Assembly (NCBI GenBank): GCA_018257865.1
Contig: JAEUBA010000088.1
Coordinates: 1-64,000 of the forward strand
DNA from: Stereocaulon alpinum
Lineage: Eukaryota > Ascomycota > Lecanoromycetes > Lecanorales > Stereocaulaceae
DNA length: 64,000 nt
Reading direction: 5' to 3'
Shown here in pieces: positions 1 through 11,449 of the stretch (position 1 is its first letter; the number at the start of each line of letters is the position of its first letter). Both the position numbers and the translations under genes were made by a program. Under the pieces are notes generated by a model that worked only from the letters and a program-made list of their open reading frames with translations, ran no database searches and was not told the origin of the DNA.

Positions 1-291
1 GGTAGCGTATTATAGGATTATTTAGAAGGGTGCCTAATCTTTTTAAAAAAGTAGACTGAATAGAAGAAGTTCCCTAAGGCGCCTAATAACTACTATAATC
101 TATAATAAGGATAGATATTATCTTACTTATCTCTTTAGGTATTAGTAGAGTCTCTCTTAATCTTTTTAGCCCTCCTAGCGCCTTTAAGTTACCTTTAATT
201 AAGAGGCAGTAGTATAATAAGCGTATTATATAACGCGTAACTTAGATTTAGGTTAGTTTAACTTAGTTAGTATAGGACGTATTATATAAGA

Positions 292-2070
292 CTAGGGTAG
301 TATTTAGTAGCGGGAAAATAATAAGGTAGAGGTTAAAGTACTTATATCTAATTGCGATCCTGCTATTCTAATACCTTTAGATCTTTAGTAGCTACTCTAT
401 CTGCTACTACCCTAACTATCTTAATATTATATAACTTTAGAACCCTGCTATTATAGGCCTTATTAATCTTTAATACCTTCTCCTTATCCTCTTCTATAGT
501 ATCCCCTTCCTCTTCTTACGCCTTCTCTTCCTAATTACTAGTATAGCCGCCGTTATTTATGTTAGAACGGATAAGTATAGGATTATTTAGAGGCTAGGTA
601 GGAATACTAGCAGGCTCGCTTAATTAAGGGGGAGAATTTATAAGGCCTTAGGGCGGGGGATCTAGTAGGAGAGGTAGTAGAGTCTTCGCGTAGAGGATTC
701 TATATATTATAGGTTTTCCCTTTAGGTCCTACTATAAGAGAAGAACGTTTTAAGCGGTAGGAGACGGTAAATATACCTTAGTAAGGTTAATTTAGATAGG
801 CCGTATTACCCTTAATAGATACTATTATACCTATTAGTAAATATCCTAACTATTTATTAACGTACTATAACTAACGGAATACCCCTTATATAATATAAAG
901 CTTATAGCGCTGGTGACTACGCGAATATATATTGTAGATTATATTTTATAAATCTTCGTCTATAGTTATCTCTATAATCCTATTAGCTATATAGATAAGG
1001 GTACTCCCCTAGGTATTATCTTTAGCGGTCTAGAATTTCTTAGATACTAGGAACTAGATTAGAGTATTATAACTAAGCTAGTCTTAGAGCTAGTTAGCGT
1101 TAGTAAGTAAAGTATTACGTATAATATACCGTAGTAGGATAAGATAGAATTTATTATTAAGTGTATAACCGATTCTAAGGATAATATAAGGCGGGTAGGT
1201 ATTATCTAGGACTAAAGCTGGTATAAAGAATAATCTAGTATAATTAGGTTACTTAGTATAGGTATTATTATATCTATACTTTTTTAAACTAAACGAGTTA
1301 TAAGACTCCTCTAAAGGTTATTTACTAGTACGTTAGTTAGCTACTCTAAGTACTTTATTAAGTAGTCTTATAAGTATATATATTACTTCGTCTCTATAAG
1401 GTGGTATATAGTCGGGTAGATTAAAGTTAGTAGTAATAGTATTAAGGACCTTAGTAAGGTCTTAGCTAGAATCTTAAAGATTTCCGCCCTAAATAGCGGT
1501 ACCCTACAGGCGGTCTTTAAGCACTTAACGGAGGGTACTAAATAAACTATTACTATATTATAAGCCTCTATAGATATTAGGGAAGTTCTATAGGATTTTA
1601 GTTAGACTACTAGACTTTAGCTTACTAATAAGTATATAGAAATTAGCCTTAGTTAGCGTAGGCTTTAGCGTTATATCGACTTAAGAGTTAATCTAAAAAG
1701 GATTAGCGGTAACTCCTTTAGTCTATTAAGAAAGCTAGTAATCGTCTATATAGTATCTAAGAATTCTAGCAGTCCTAGGTTAATCCTTTAGTTATAGAAA
1801 GTATTATAAGTTAGTCTTAGAAAGAATGTTATAAGCTTTAGATCCTAAGTTACTAACTAGCCGATCTCTAGGCCTGCGTTAGCCTTAGTTAGCGTAGGCT
1901 TTAGTATTATATTAATATAAGGGTTAATCTAAGAAGGACTAGCTATATTAGATAGTATTATAGATAATTCTAACGCGTCTATAATAAGAAGAATAATAAT
2001 AGCACGAATAAAGGAGGAAGAAGTTAAGTATTCTTCGCTAAGTTAGAGAGAAGAAGAATACTAGAGTATA
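292..2070. repeat. Direct repeat copy R1 of an unidentified element
   Basis: This segment is similar in the same orientation to 6232-7790. Shared blocks start with a run reading TAGGGTAGTATTTAGTAGCG, continue through the stretch around 360-450 (matching 6310-6380) and the block near 1437-1600 (matching 7326-7490), and end near 2,050. R1 also holds an internal duplication: the segment near 1640-1710 recurs near 1878-1945. The identity is unknown. It could be a very long LTR or the same gene segment of two adjacent element copies. The two copies differ mainly by transitions, as expected after RIP. Confidence 0.6.
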
Positions 2071-2149
2071 GGACTTAGTAGTATTAGTATACTATAATTA
2101 ACTAAGTTTACTAATATACTGCGGAAACGGACGTAAGGTATACCTATTA

Positions 2150-2910
2150 TTTAATATTTTACGCAGGCCCGCCGTTTTACTAGAGTATAGTTAGTAGGAG
2201 CGTGATTAAAGTAAAGGGCGAGATATATAGTACCTTATATATATACCTTAATATAAAATAAGATAGGATTCTCGCCTCTATTATATATCTATAAGGCAGC
2301 CGCCTTAAATTTACGGGCGTAATTAACTTTAATATTATTTTTACTAATATAATAAAAAATCTGGTCTATTAAGCTATTATAGATACCGTCCTTATATAAG
2401 ACCTCTTTAAATATTCTAAATTCGAGCTTATCTAAGGTAATACTAGCTAGAGGTTTTTTCTCCTTAATAATATTAGAGGCGAAGAAAAGCGTATCCGCTA
2501 TTATCTCTATCGACTAGATATAGAATCCTGTTTCACTAAAGGTAAGTAGATATATTATAGATAGAGTACTATCTATAGAGTAAGACCGTACGGTACGCCT
2601 TCTATAATTATAATAGTAATTATAGGTATTATTAATCTTTCTAGCTATACCTAATTTATAACTCTCCAGCTAGTATTAGGGGATTATAGGTATAAAAACG
2701 GAGGGGAATACTATTTCTAGCTACTATAAGGCCTCGCTAAGTTTAGCCTAGTTCTCTAGTATCCCTAGGGACGTACTAATAATATATCTCCTTTCTATCT
2801 CTTTCTTTAATACTGTTCGAATCTCCTTATAGTAGGCCTGTTCGACTATAAGGCTATACGAAATAACTGAGACCGTCTAATTCCTAGGGTTAGTATTATT
2901 GTAGAATTCG
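2150..2910 (-). pseudogene. Unidentified RIP-mutated coding relic B
   Basis: One minus-strand frame is open over most of this interval if the in-frame TAG/TAA codons are read as former Gln or Trp codons. The conceptual protein has ordinary composition, with charged and hydrophobic residues mixed (for example a stretch beginning ETGFY and ending RACVKY), unlike noise. I do not recognise the family. It lies between the R1 and R2 repeats on the same strand as relic A, so both may belong to one element. Confidence 0.35.
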
Positions 2911-4579
2911 GTAGAAGGTAAAGAGGCTTAAGAGGAGGGGGAAATAGCGGCGGCGATAGCTAGCGCCTCGTACTAGTATTCTATAGCGGGTATATATATA
3001 TAAGATAGAGTATTAACTAATACGTCGGTAGTAAGAGATAGGTATATTAGAAAGGATTAAAAGGGTAATATAGAATATATAAAGAATAATTCTAAACTAC
3101 TAGGCCTACTTAGGATTAGCGTATAATAAGCGATATCCGACTTAAATGCTAAGTATATTAAGTACTATTCGACTCGATATTAAGAGTTACCTAACTCGAA
3201 TAGTATCTAATACTTTATGTTATTTAACTTATAGGAGGCTCTTCCCTATATAATATCTATATTAAGCGCGGGCCTAGCTACTTAACTTTCAAGTAGCTAT
3301 TCCCCTTTATTTAATAAATTAAATAGCTTACGCTTAGCTTACGTTTAGACCCTAACTCCTAAATTAGAGCGTCTAGGTTGATAACGAATAATATTTTATT
3401 AACGTATATATTATTCTTTCCTTTACCGGCTAATATAGCGCTTATAAGACTAAGCTTACTAGAAGGCTCCTATTACTTTAAACCTTATACTAAAGTTATA
3501 TCTATATCACCTATTCTTACCTATATAGTATCAGTACTAGTCTACACTCCCGTATAGTTCTTTATATATAGCGCCTCCTCCTTCCTATACTATCAGCGCT
3601 ATCGTTTATGGTTATAATACCCTTAGTTAGATATAACCTAATTAGGACGATAGAGCTCGCCTATTAGAGCTAAAGGCCGCTTCCGCTTCGGATTAAAAAC
3701 TAGTAACGGAGGCGATAGATCTTTAGTAGGCGGCTTTATACTATTAAATTACTTAGGCTTAATATAGGCTTTAGATATTAGTAGAGCTATAAAGTCTTCT
3801 TTTAGGTTCGCTAACCCTATAGGGAATACGAGATATAATAGTAAAAATTTATTCTTATACTAGCTTTTAGTAACCTTTTTTAGATATCTAGCTAATCTTT
3901 ATTATCTAGCTTACTTATACGCCTATCCCCTTATTATATTATCTCTACTCTATTTAAATAATACCTTCTAATCTACTCTATCTATATCGTCTGTAATAAA
4001 GTAGTAGTTATACGTCTTTAGATTTCGCTAAGATAGCCGAACCACCCGCCTATTATACTAAATATTATAGAATTATATCTAGTCTATATCTATATTTATA
4101 CTTCTAAATATACGGGTTAGGGTAACACTAGTTCTAAGGATATATTTCGTAGAGATAAGGAAGCGCTTATCGTCCTCTTCTTAAAATAGCTATATATATA
4201 ATTTATCTCGCTTCTTAGGAGGTACGGTTAAGCTATACTATAGCTATTTACTAGGAAAATACTTTTTAAACTACTAGAATAAGGTTAGTATACGGTTAAG
4301 GCGGAATAGCGGAGGAGATATAGACTTACTACCGCTAGAATATATATAATAATAGGAGAGCTAGTAAATATAACTAGTTTCTCTAGTTACCTATAGAGAT
4401 CTTCCCTTAGTAAGTTAATTAACTCTTTAAGTTTTACTAACTTTAGTATATTAGTAGTAAGTTTATTAATATATTTAGTATATATACTATCCAGTAGTAT
4501 CTTAGCCTAATTCTATATTAGACTAGCTAACTCTATAAAATCCGTACGACCCTTACTATTATTATATAAAGCCCCCCCT
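2911..4579. other. RIP-mutated sequence, no identifiable content
   Basis: Saturated RIP composition between relics A and B. I found no recognisable domain in either strand by eye. It may be interior sequence of the same unknown element. Confidence 0.5.
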
Positions 4580-5520
4580 TTAAGCTCGTCCTAAGTAAGA
4601 CTAAGGTAGTTACGCTAAGAGAATTCTAGAAGACTTAGGATAATAGTAGCAGCGCGTAGCTTATAGGTATATTTAAAGTAATTATTAATTATTAGCGTAG
4701 GTATCTCCTTACTAGTAGTATAAGTAAGTAAGTATTCTTTAGTATATTTAGCTTTTACTACGTCTTAGATCCTCTAGTCCTTAGCGCGAAGAGCTACCTT
4801 TTACTTTAGATTTAGGAAGTATATAATATAATAAACCTCGTACGGAGGTAGCTTAATAAGCTTAGTAGTCCCTTTAATATCTCTAGTTATAGGCGTCCGC
4901 TTAATTTTAATAGAGTTTAGGATAGCCTTTATATCTGCGATATTCTTATTATTCTTACTCTTATTAACTAGATTCTTTTACTTTCGGTAGCTAGCTATTA
5001 TTTTTCTAATAGCCTTAACTTTAGTATAAGTTAGATATTAATAATCCTTATAATCCTCCTACTACGGCTACTTAATTATATAGATTATAGCTACGTAGTT
5101 ACTTAGGTTATATATCTAAGGTATAGCAGAAAAACCCTATACCTAGGGTAAGGATATCCTATATAGACTTATACGCTAATTATCTATATAAGTATTATTC
5201 GATTTATCCTCTAGTATTTTAGTAAGAACTTAGGTATTAATTTCGTTCTTAATACCTAAGACTATCTTAGGATACTCTCTATTAAGGGTTCGCGTCTTAT
5301 AGAACTTATTAATAAAGATTTAGCTAATATAGAAATTATAGTTATATAGAGATAGACCCTAAGGGTCTTATAATACTTCTATAATATACTTTTTATATAA
5401 TCCCTTTATAGTTAATAGGAGAAACCGCTCCTATTTATCTTTAACTTTTCCGACTTTATTATATCTTAGTAGTTTAGTATTTTCTCTTATAAGTAGGGTA
5501 GTATTAATATTATTATAGGT
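4580..5520 (-). pseudogene. Unidentified RIP-mutated coding relic A
   Basis: On the minus strand one frame runs for about 310 codons in which the interruptions are TAA or TAG, exactly the products expected from CAA, CAG or TGG under RIP. Read that way, the protein is rich in Lys, Ile, Tyr and Asn and begins around a TYNNINTTLL motif. It shows no reverse transcriptase, integrase or DDE signature that I recognise. It is flanked by the R1/R2 direct repeats. A transposon-encoded protein of unknown type is the simplest reading. Confidence 0.4.
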
Positions 5521-6231
5521 TTTACCTATATAAGTATAGATATACCGTAGCTTTAATATTAGATATTATATATTAATTATCTTAGACTATTCCCTTAGCT
5601 AGTTCCCGACGACTTTAGCTAGTATAATAACTAGAACGAACCCTTTCTTTACTAATCTAGTTAAAAAGGCGGCGCTTTTATTAATATACGGATAACTAAT
5701 ATCCTATTAGTTAGTAGAGGGATATACAGTATTACCGCTCTATACCTTTAACTTTAAGGGGGGTAGATACTTATTAGAATAGGTTAATACTTCGAATTAT
5801 TTAAGATTTTAATAACCTTTATAACGTATTTTAGACACCTCGCGCTATCGTAATAAGAGTTAGCGCTTAAGGATATATATAATAAAAATTATAAGTATTT
5901 AGTTTAAGTTAGATATTAGCAGGTTCTCTTAAAAGCTAGGAATTAAATAGATATAGACCTTTCTAAATCTAGGATCGTCCCTATTTATACCCCCCCCTTA
6001 CTAGTACGCCTTCCGCCGTATCTAAGCGGTATAATATAGCTAATAGATATAGGGTTTAATCTTTATTATCTAGCCTTCTAAGTCTACTATAGATAATAGC
6101 CCTTAGAGGGTTTAGGTATTATTAATAAATTTATTTCCCTCCTTAAGCTAGAATAACGATTCTATATACTACTACGTAGTATCTAACTATTATAGTCGGT
6201 CTTTAACTTTAGTTATATTAACGCTAGGGTA

Positions 6232-7790
6232 GTATTTAGTAGCGAGTAAATAAGAAGGTAGAGGTTAAAATACTTATATCTTATCCTAATCCCCCTACTC
6301 TAAAGCCTTTAGATCTTTAGTAGCTACTCTAGCGTTTACTACTATACCTATCTTAATATTATATAACCCTAGTATCCTACCTATATAGACCTTATTAATC
6401 TATAATACCTTCTACTCGTCCTTATCTATTAAATCCCTCTCCTCTCTATTATTCTCTTCCTTATAATTTATATTGCTACTACTATCCTTATAGGAGCTAA
6501 TATTTATAGGCTTCTCTAGATTCCTAATAGGCGGAATAGTATACTTATTAGTAGGATTAAAAGGATTAATAAGAGGCTTTAGGGTAGACTATCTTTTAAG
6601 GGTATTCCCCTTAGGTAGTACTATAGTAGAAGGAGGTTTTAAGCGGTAAGTAATATTAAAAATACCTTTATAAAGTTAGTTTAGATAGGCTATATTACCC
6701 TTAATTAATATTATTATACCTATTAGTAAATATCCTAACTATTAATTAATATAGTATAACTAATAAAGTACCCCTAGGTTAACGTAGAGCTTATAACGCC
6801 GGTAACTAAGTAAATATATATAGCGAATAGTATTCTATAGATCTAAGTCGGTAGTTAACTATATAATTCTACTAGCTTTATAGATAAGGGTGCTCCCCTA
6901 GATATTATCTTCTATAGTCTAGAAATCCTTCGTTACTAAGATTTAGATTAGAGTATTATAACTAATTTAATCCTATAGTTAGTCGGCGTCGGTGATCGAA
7001 GTATTATATATAATCTACCTTAGTTAGACGAGATAGAACTTATCCCTAAGCGTATAAATAATTCTAAGGAGGATATAAAGTAGATAGGTATTATCTAAGA
7101 TTAGGGCTAATATAAAGAATAGTTTAGTATAGTTAGGTTACTCTACGTAAGTATTATTATATCTAGCTATTTTAGAATTTATTAAGTTATAGGAATCCTC
7201 TAAGGGCCGTTTACTAGCCCGTTAGTTTACTACGGCAGGTACTTTATTTATTAGTCTTATTAGTATATATAGTACCTCGTCGCAGAAAGGGGGTATATAA
7301 TTAGGAAGGTTAAAGTTAGTAGTAATAGAGTTAAGGACCTTAGTAAGGTCCTTACTATAACTCCTTAGATTTATACCCTAAAGGGCGGTACTCCGGAGGC
7401 GGTCTTTAATTACTTAGCGTAGGGCGTTAAAAAGGCTAGTATAATACCTTAGGCCCCTATAAACGTTACTAAAGTTCTACGGAATTCCTAACTTTATCTT
7501 ACTAATAATAGTATAGAAGTTAGCCTCTATTAGGATAGGCTTTAGTATTATATTAACGTAAGAGTTAATAAGAGGGAGACTAGCTATATTAGATAATATT
7601 ATAGATAATTCGGAGGGGCGGGTGATAAGAAGAATTTAGGGATAGTATAAGTAGATTAGGGAAGAACTTTAGGATAATATAAATAGAAGAAAGAAAGGTT
7701 AAGGATTCTTTACTTAGGATAGGAAAGGGTTAGGGATTCTTTACTTAGAATAGGAGGAATTAAGGATTATTCGCTAATTTAGAAGGACTA
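6232..7790. repeat. Direct repeat copy R2 of an unidentified element
   Basis: This is the second copy of the repeat at 292-2070, offset by about 5.9 kb and in the same orientation. It lacks the internal ~230-bp duplication of R1 but gained a three-unit ~30-bp tandem repeat at its right end (7697-7786). The insertion site of the LINE lies 130 bp to its right. As for R1, LTR versus repeated coding segment cannot be decided by eye. Confidence 0.6.
7697..7786. repeat. Three-unit ~30-bp tandem repeat
   Basis: Three consecutive units of about 30 bp share the core AAGGATTCTTTACTTAG; the third unit is the most diverged. The equivalent place in R1 (near 2010-2050) holds a single unit, so the array expanded in the R2 copy. 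Confidence 0.7.
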
Positions 7791-7920
7791 GTAGGTAGTA
7801 GGGATTTATACTAGGGTTTAATTTATAACAGTAATTAGTTAGTAGTTAGTAAAAGTAGTAAGTAAAGGTAATACTAGTAAGGTAACTACGTCTCTAAATA
7901 GGTAAACCTTAATATAATTA

Positions 7921-7933
7921 GGCGATATAGGCT
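7921..7933. repeat. LINE target-site duplication, left copy
   Basis: The 13-bp GGCGATATAGGCT occurs here and again at 10323-10335, exactly at the two ends of the LINE relic. A perfect direct repeat at these points is the target-site duplication of the LINE insertion. Confidence 0.85.
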
Positions 7934-7951
7934 TGATTGATTGATTGATTT
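7934..7951 (-). repeat. Simple-repeat 3' tail of the LINE
   Basis: Four tandem TTGA/GATT units lie directly between the left target-site duplication and the LINE body. On the element's own strand they read as (AATC)n. Several LINE clades end in short tandem repeats instead of poly(A), so this is best read as the element's 3' terminus. Confidence 0.7.
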
Positions 7952-10322
7952 ATACGCCTATTCTAGTATCTATATATACTAATAAGGGTGTTCTCTTACA
8001 TTATTAGGAAATCTAGGGGGGTTGAAGGCCCTCTAGACGCGAAAGAAACCTTTCTAGAGTCGCCCCTTCTAGCTAAAAACTTTCGCTTATCAGCTTACTT
8101 ATCGTTCTGCTCCGCCTATCCGACCTCACCGCTAGGCTCTATAACACTGGTAATGATAATCTCCGTTGCCCTAATAGGCCCTATAATACTCCGGTAGCTC
8201 CGCCGCCTTTAGCTTCTACTTACGCTTAGGCTTCTTTATCTTTAGGGTTTTTGTTACTGGTTCTACTCTAATAGGGAGTTTAGACTAGGAGAGCTGTTCC
8301 CTAGTAAGTTAATACTACGTTAGGAATCCTAACCTAACCAGCTATCTCGCAGCCGCTCTTATACCAGTGACCTCAGCTAGTATAGTCCTAATATTATAAG
8401 TCTCTACCTCTTTAATAAGCTCCCTTCGAGTGTCGCTAAGCTCTAGGCAGTATAGGAGAATATACTTCGTATCCTAATTCCTCTATCTATAACTGCAGCA
8501 GGCACTGCAGACCCCTAGCACCCTCGCCTTATAAAGGAAGTAGTTAAACCTATTCTTCCTACTTTAGAGTTAGACTGCTATCGAGCTTTCTACCTTCCTA
8601 AGCTTTAGGTAGTAGTTATACCTTTCTCCGAATAATAGTTTATTCTATACGGGTATACGAGAGTGCTTAGGGATAATATCCTTATATACCTCCCACCGCT
8701 TAATCTACTTCGCTATTACCCAGCCTTATATCTTCTTAGCTAGGACGCCTATATCTTAATACTCCTTAACATCCGTTTTTAGGTTATACTAATATACCTT
8801 CCTCCTTATCGCCGTTACCGCTTAATCCTAATCCTTCGCCTTAAGCTCCTGCAGGGCCTATTCTTCCTTTTCTAGTAATAGGGTTAGGCGTATTAGGCGC
8901 GCCCTTCCTCTCCTTCCCCGCAGTCTCCTACGGATTAAGCGGTTGCCTTCGATTGTTAAGGGGTATACTCCCCTTAGTGCCTAGTATCTCATAACTAAGG
9001 CGTCTAGATAGGTTTAGATAGGTATAATAACTACTTCTGCTTCTAGGACCTAGACTGGTATTACCTTATATACTCTAAGCACTATCCGTAGGCAGTTGTT
9101 CTGTATTATCGCGAGCGTCTTAACGTGCTTTTCTACGGCTCCCCGCCCCCCAGTAGGGGTATACTATATCGGAGCGGCGAATATAAGTATAGGCCTTACC
9201 GCTATACTATATACCTTCCTGCACTTCTTAAACATAGCTCCCTAAGTTAATCCTGCTAGGCACTTAATCGCCTAGGCTTGAGTAGCAGCCTTTGCCTTCA
9301 CCTACGCTATATATAGGCCCCAGCGGAGTTTAGTGTTAATATATAGCCCTAGGACCCTAATACTCGCTTCTAGCTTAACCTCTGCGTTACTAAATTATAC
9401 CGTCTCCTTTATATTAAACCTTTTAGGGGCGCGCGACAGATACACCAGTTCGTACTTCTAGGGCGCGAACGTCGCCCCGTATATTTTCGCCTACGTTTAG
9501 CAGAGCTTATAGGCCTGTTCTAGCCACCTATAGTTTATTTCCGTTATCTTACTATATACTAGCAGGTGCACGTCATCTACGAATCCTCCTACCTATACTA
9601 GGATCTTTGCCTTTAAGTATACTTCAATTAGTAGCGTATTAAAGAAGAGGAATAGGATTAGTAATATTAGTAATCCTTATAGGATCCCCGTTTCTACCGC
9701 CTTAACTAGACTAGTCCTGCCCCCTAGGGTTATTAATATCGCTCTGTCCTTAAGGAAGCTCGCAGTCTACCGGATAATCCCCTTAGGGATTCCTTTCATC
9801 CTTAAGTTATAGAGCAGCCTTTTATAGGATATATTATCGAATACTCCTACTATATCTAGTAATAGTAAACTCGCTACGTTATCCTTACCTTAGTTCTATA
9901 TTATATAGATTAAGTCTATAATAGTCTCTAGGGCTATTTCTACTAAACATCTCTTCCTACCTCCTATCTAGTATTCTAGGAGTAGGTGATTTACTTTAGC
10001 TATTCCGCTGAGTCGTTTTGCTATCACTATCTCTAATACTTTCCCGAGTGTGTCTAGTAGTGCGATAGGTTGATAGGCCTTAGGCTTAGAGTAATTAGTC
10101 TTCTTCGGCTTCTTCAGTATCACTGTATTCACTTCGCAGAACTTCTTTAGGTGGTATCTACAATCTAGGCACGCTTGAAATACCCTTCGAAAGGTCTCCC
10201 CTATTTCCGCACACACCGCTCTTAGGAACCTATTCGGGATCCCTGAAATCCCTAGGGCCTTATCCGCTACTGGGTGCCAGATCGCGTCCCTTACCTCCTT
10301 TGCGGTAATCTCGCTGTCCATT
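7934..10322 (-). mobile_element. 5'-truncated Tad1-like non-LTR retrotransposon (LINE)
   Basis: The minus-strand conceptual translation is a non-LTR reverse transcriptase. From its start near 10321 it shows the KAxGxxGIPNRFLR region, then LKKPKK and YQPIALLDTLGK. It continues into the palm, with the catalytic GFVDDVHLL box at about 9560-9590, then the RVLGLYINTKLRWG thumb-like segment near 9300-9370 and AIIQNNCLR near 9085-9110. A degraded Cys-rich C-terminal motif lies near 8480-8510. It begins directly inside the RT domain, so ORF1, endonuclease and the RT start are missing: 5' truncation is typical of LINE insertion. The 3' end is a TTGATTGATTGATT-type simple repeat at 7934-7951. A 117-codon piece (9968-10321) is still open; the rest has RIP stops but many CA/TG remain. 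Confidence 0.9.
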
Positions 10323-10335
10323 GGCGATATAGGCT
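10323..10335. repeat. LINE target-site duplication, right copy
   Basis: Perfect 13-bp copy of 7921-7933, directly adjoining the 5'-truncated end of the LINE. Confidence 0.85.
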
Positions 10336-11449
10336 ATTCTCTATAGAAAAGTATATTATAGTAGTAAAAAGTAGGTAAGTTAAGCTACTAAAAGATTAAA
10401 AGTAGCGAGCTTAATATAATAGATAGAGATATTAATTAAGAGTAGAACTTATATATATATAGTACGTAGAAAGCGGATAGCTGGTTTCTAATATACTATA
10501 TCTAGCTTTATACTTAATATATAATATCTAATAAAGATAGAGTATTATAAATTATTATCTACTTATAAAGCTTAATTAGCTTTTTTATTCTATTCTTCGA
10601 AATATAAATCTTAGTTAAGTACTCTTATATAAAAATAGTCTAAGTTTAACTTAGATATATATTTTAGTAATAGGGATATATACTATAAGGTTTATAACTA
10701 ATTATATTTCCTAATAAGATAAGTAAGCAGGGCGTTTATTAAATATATTATATAGAAAGAAAATCCCCTTAAACTATCTATTAATTAATACCTTCTATAG
10801 GATAATATCCTACTATACGTATATTATAATTTGCTTAATAGTAATAGTTAGAGATAGGCGATTTAAGGCGATATAAGGATAGATTTATCCTAACCTATAG
10901 CGGGTTAGCTTAATAGATTTAGTAGCGAATATATTTACTAATACCTACCTAGACGCGTTAATCTTAATAATAATACCTCTATATTACGCCTAAGCTAGAT
11001 AGATCGATAATATAAACGCTACTAGAAGTAGTATAGCAGCGGAAGCGGCCTAACTAGGTATCTACTACGCTATAAGGGCTGAGACCCTAATTAGATACGT
11101 AGGAGATAGGTACGCCTTAATAAAGATAAAGTTAAGGGCCCTACTTATAAACGCTAAAGAGATAAGGTCGATATAATTAGTAATAGTCCCTATAAAGGCG
11201 AAGGTAGATAAGTCCCCTAGGAGGACCTAACTATTTTAATAGATAATAATACTCTAAGGTAATTACTTAAACTTACTAACTCTACTAACGAGATCTAGTA
11301 CTAATAAGATAAGCTAAATGTAGAACTTAATTAATCGAAGTTAATAATAGTACTAAGTACTATAGGTACTATCTCTACCTTAATAATTAGCTTTATAGAG
11401 TACTACCTATAGGAGCGAGGTACTAGTAGGCCTTTAGAGGAAGAGGATA
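10336..11449. other. RIP-mutated sequence left of the Plavaka relic
   Basis: Saturated RIP composition resumes immediately after the LINE. Plus-strand frames from about 10,970 read as plausible protein with RIP stops and may be the N-terminal part of the Plavaka ORF. I cannot name a domain there. Confidence 0.4.

Noticed and set aside
292..7790. Calling R1 and R2 an LTR pair outright
   Set aside because: They are unusually long, appear partly coding-like, and no RT or integrase was found between them.
7988..8197. Open frame on the plus strand in the repeat block
   Set aside because: It begins at a GTG, lies antisense to the 3' part of the LINE relic and has no recognisable domain.
1..10335. 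Starship-type captain (tyrosine recombinase) at the left side
   Set aside because: Neither relic frame A nor B shows the tyrosine recombinase pattern, and no cargo genes are present.
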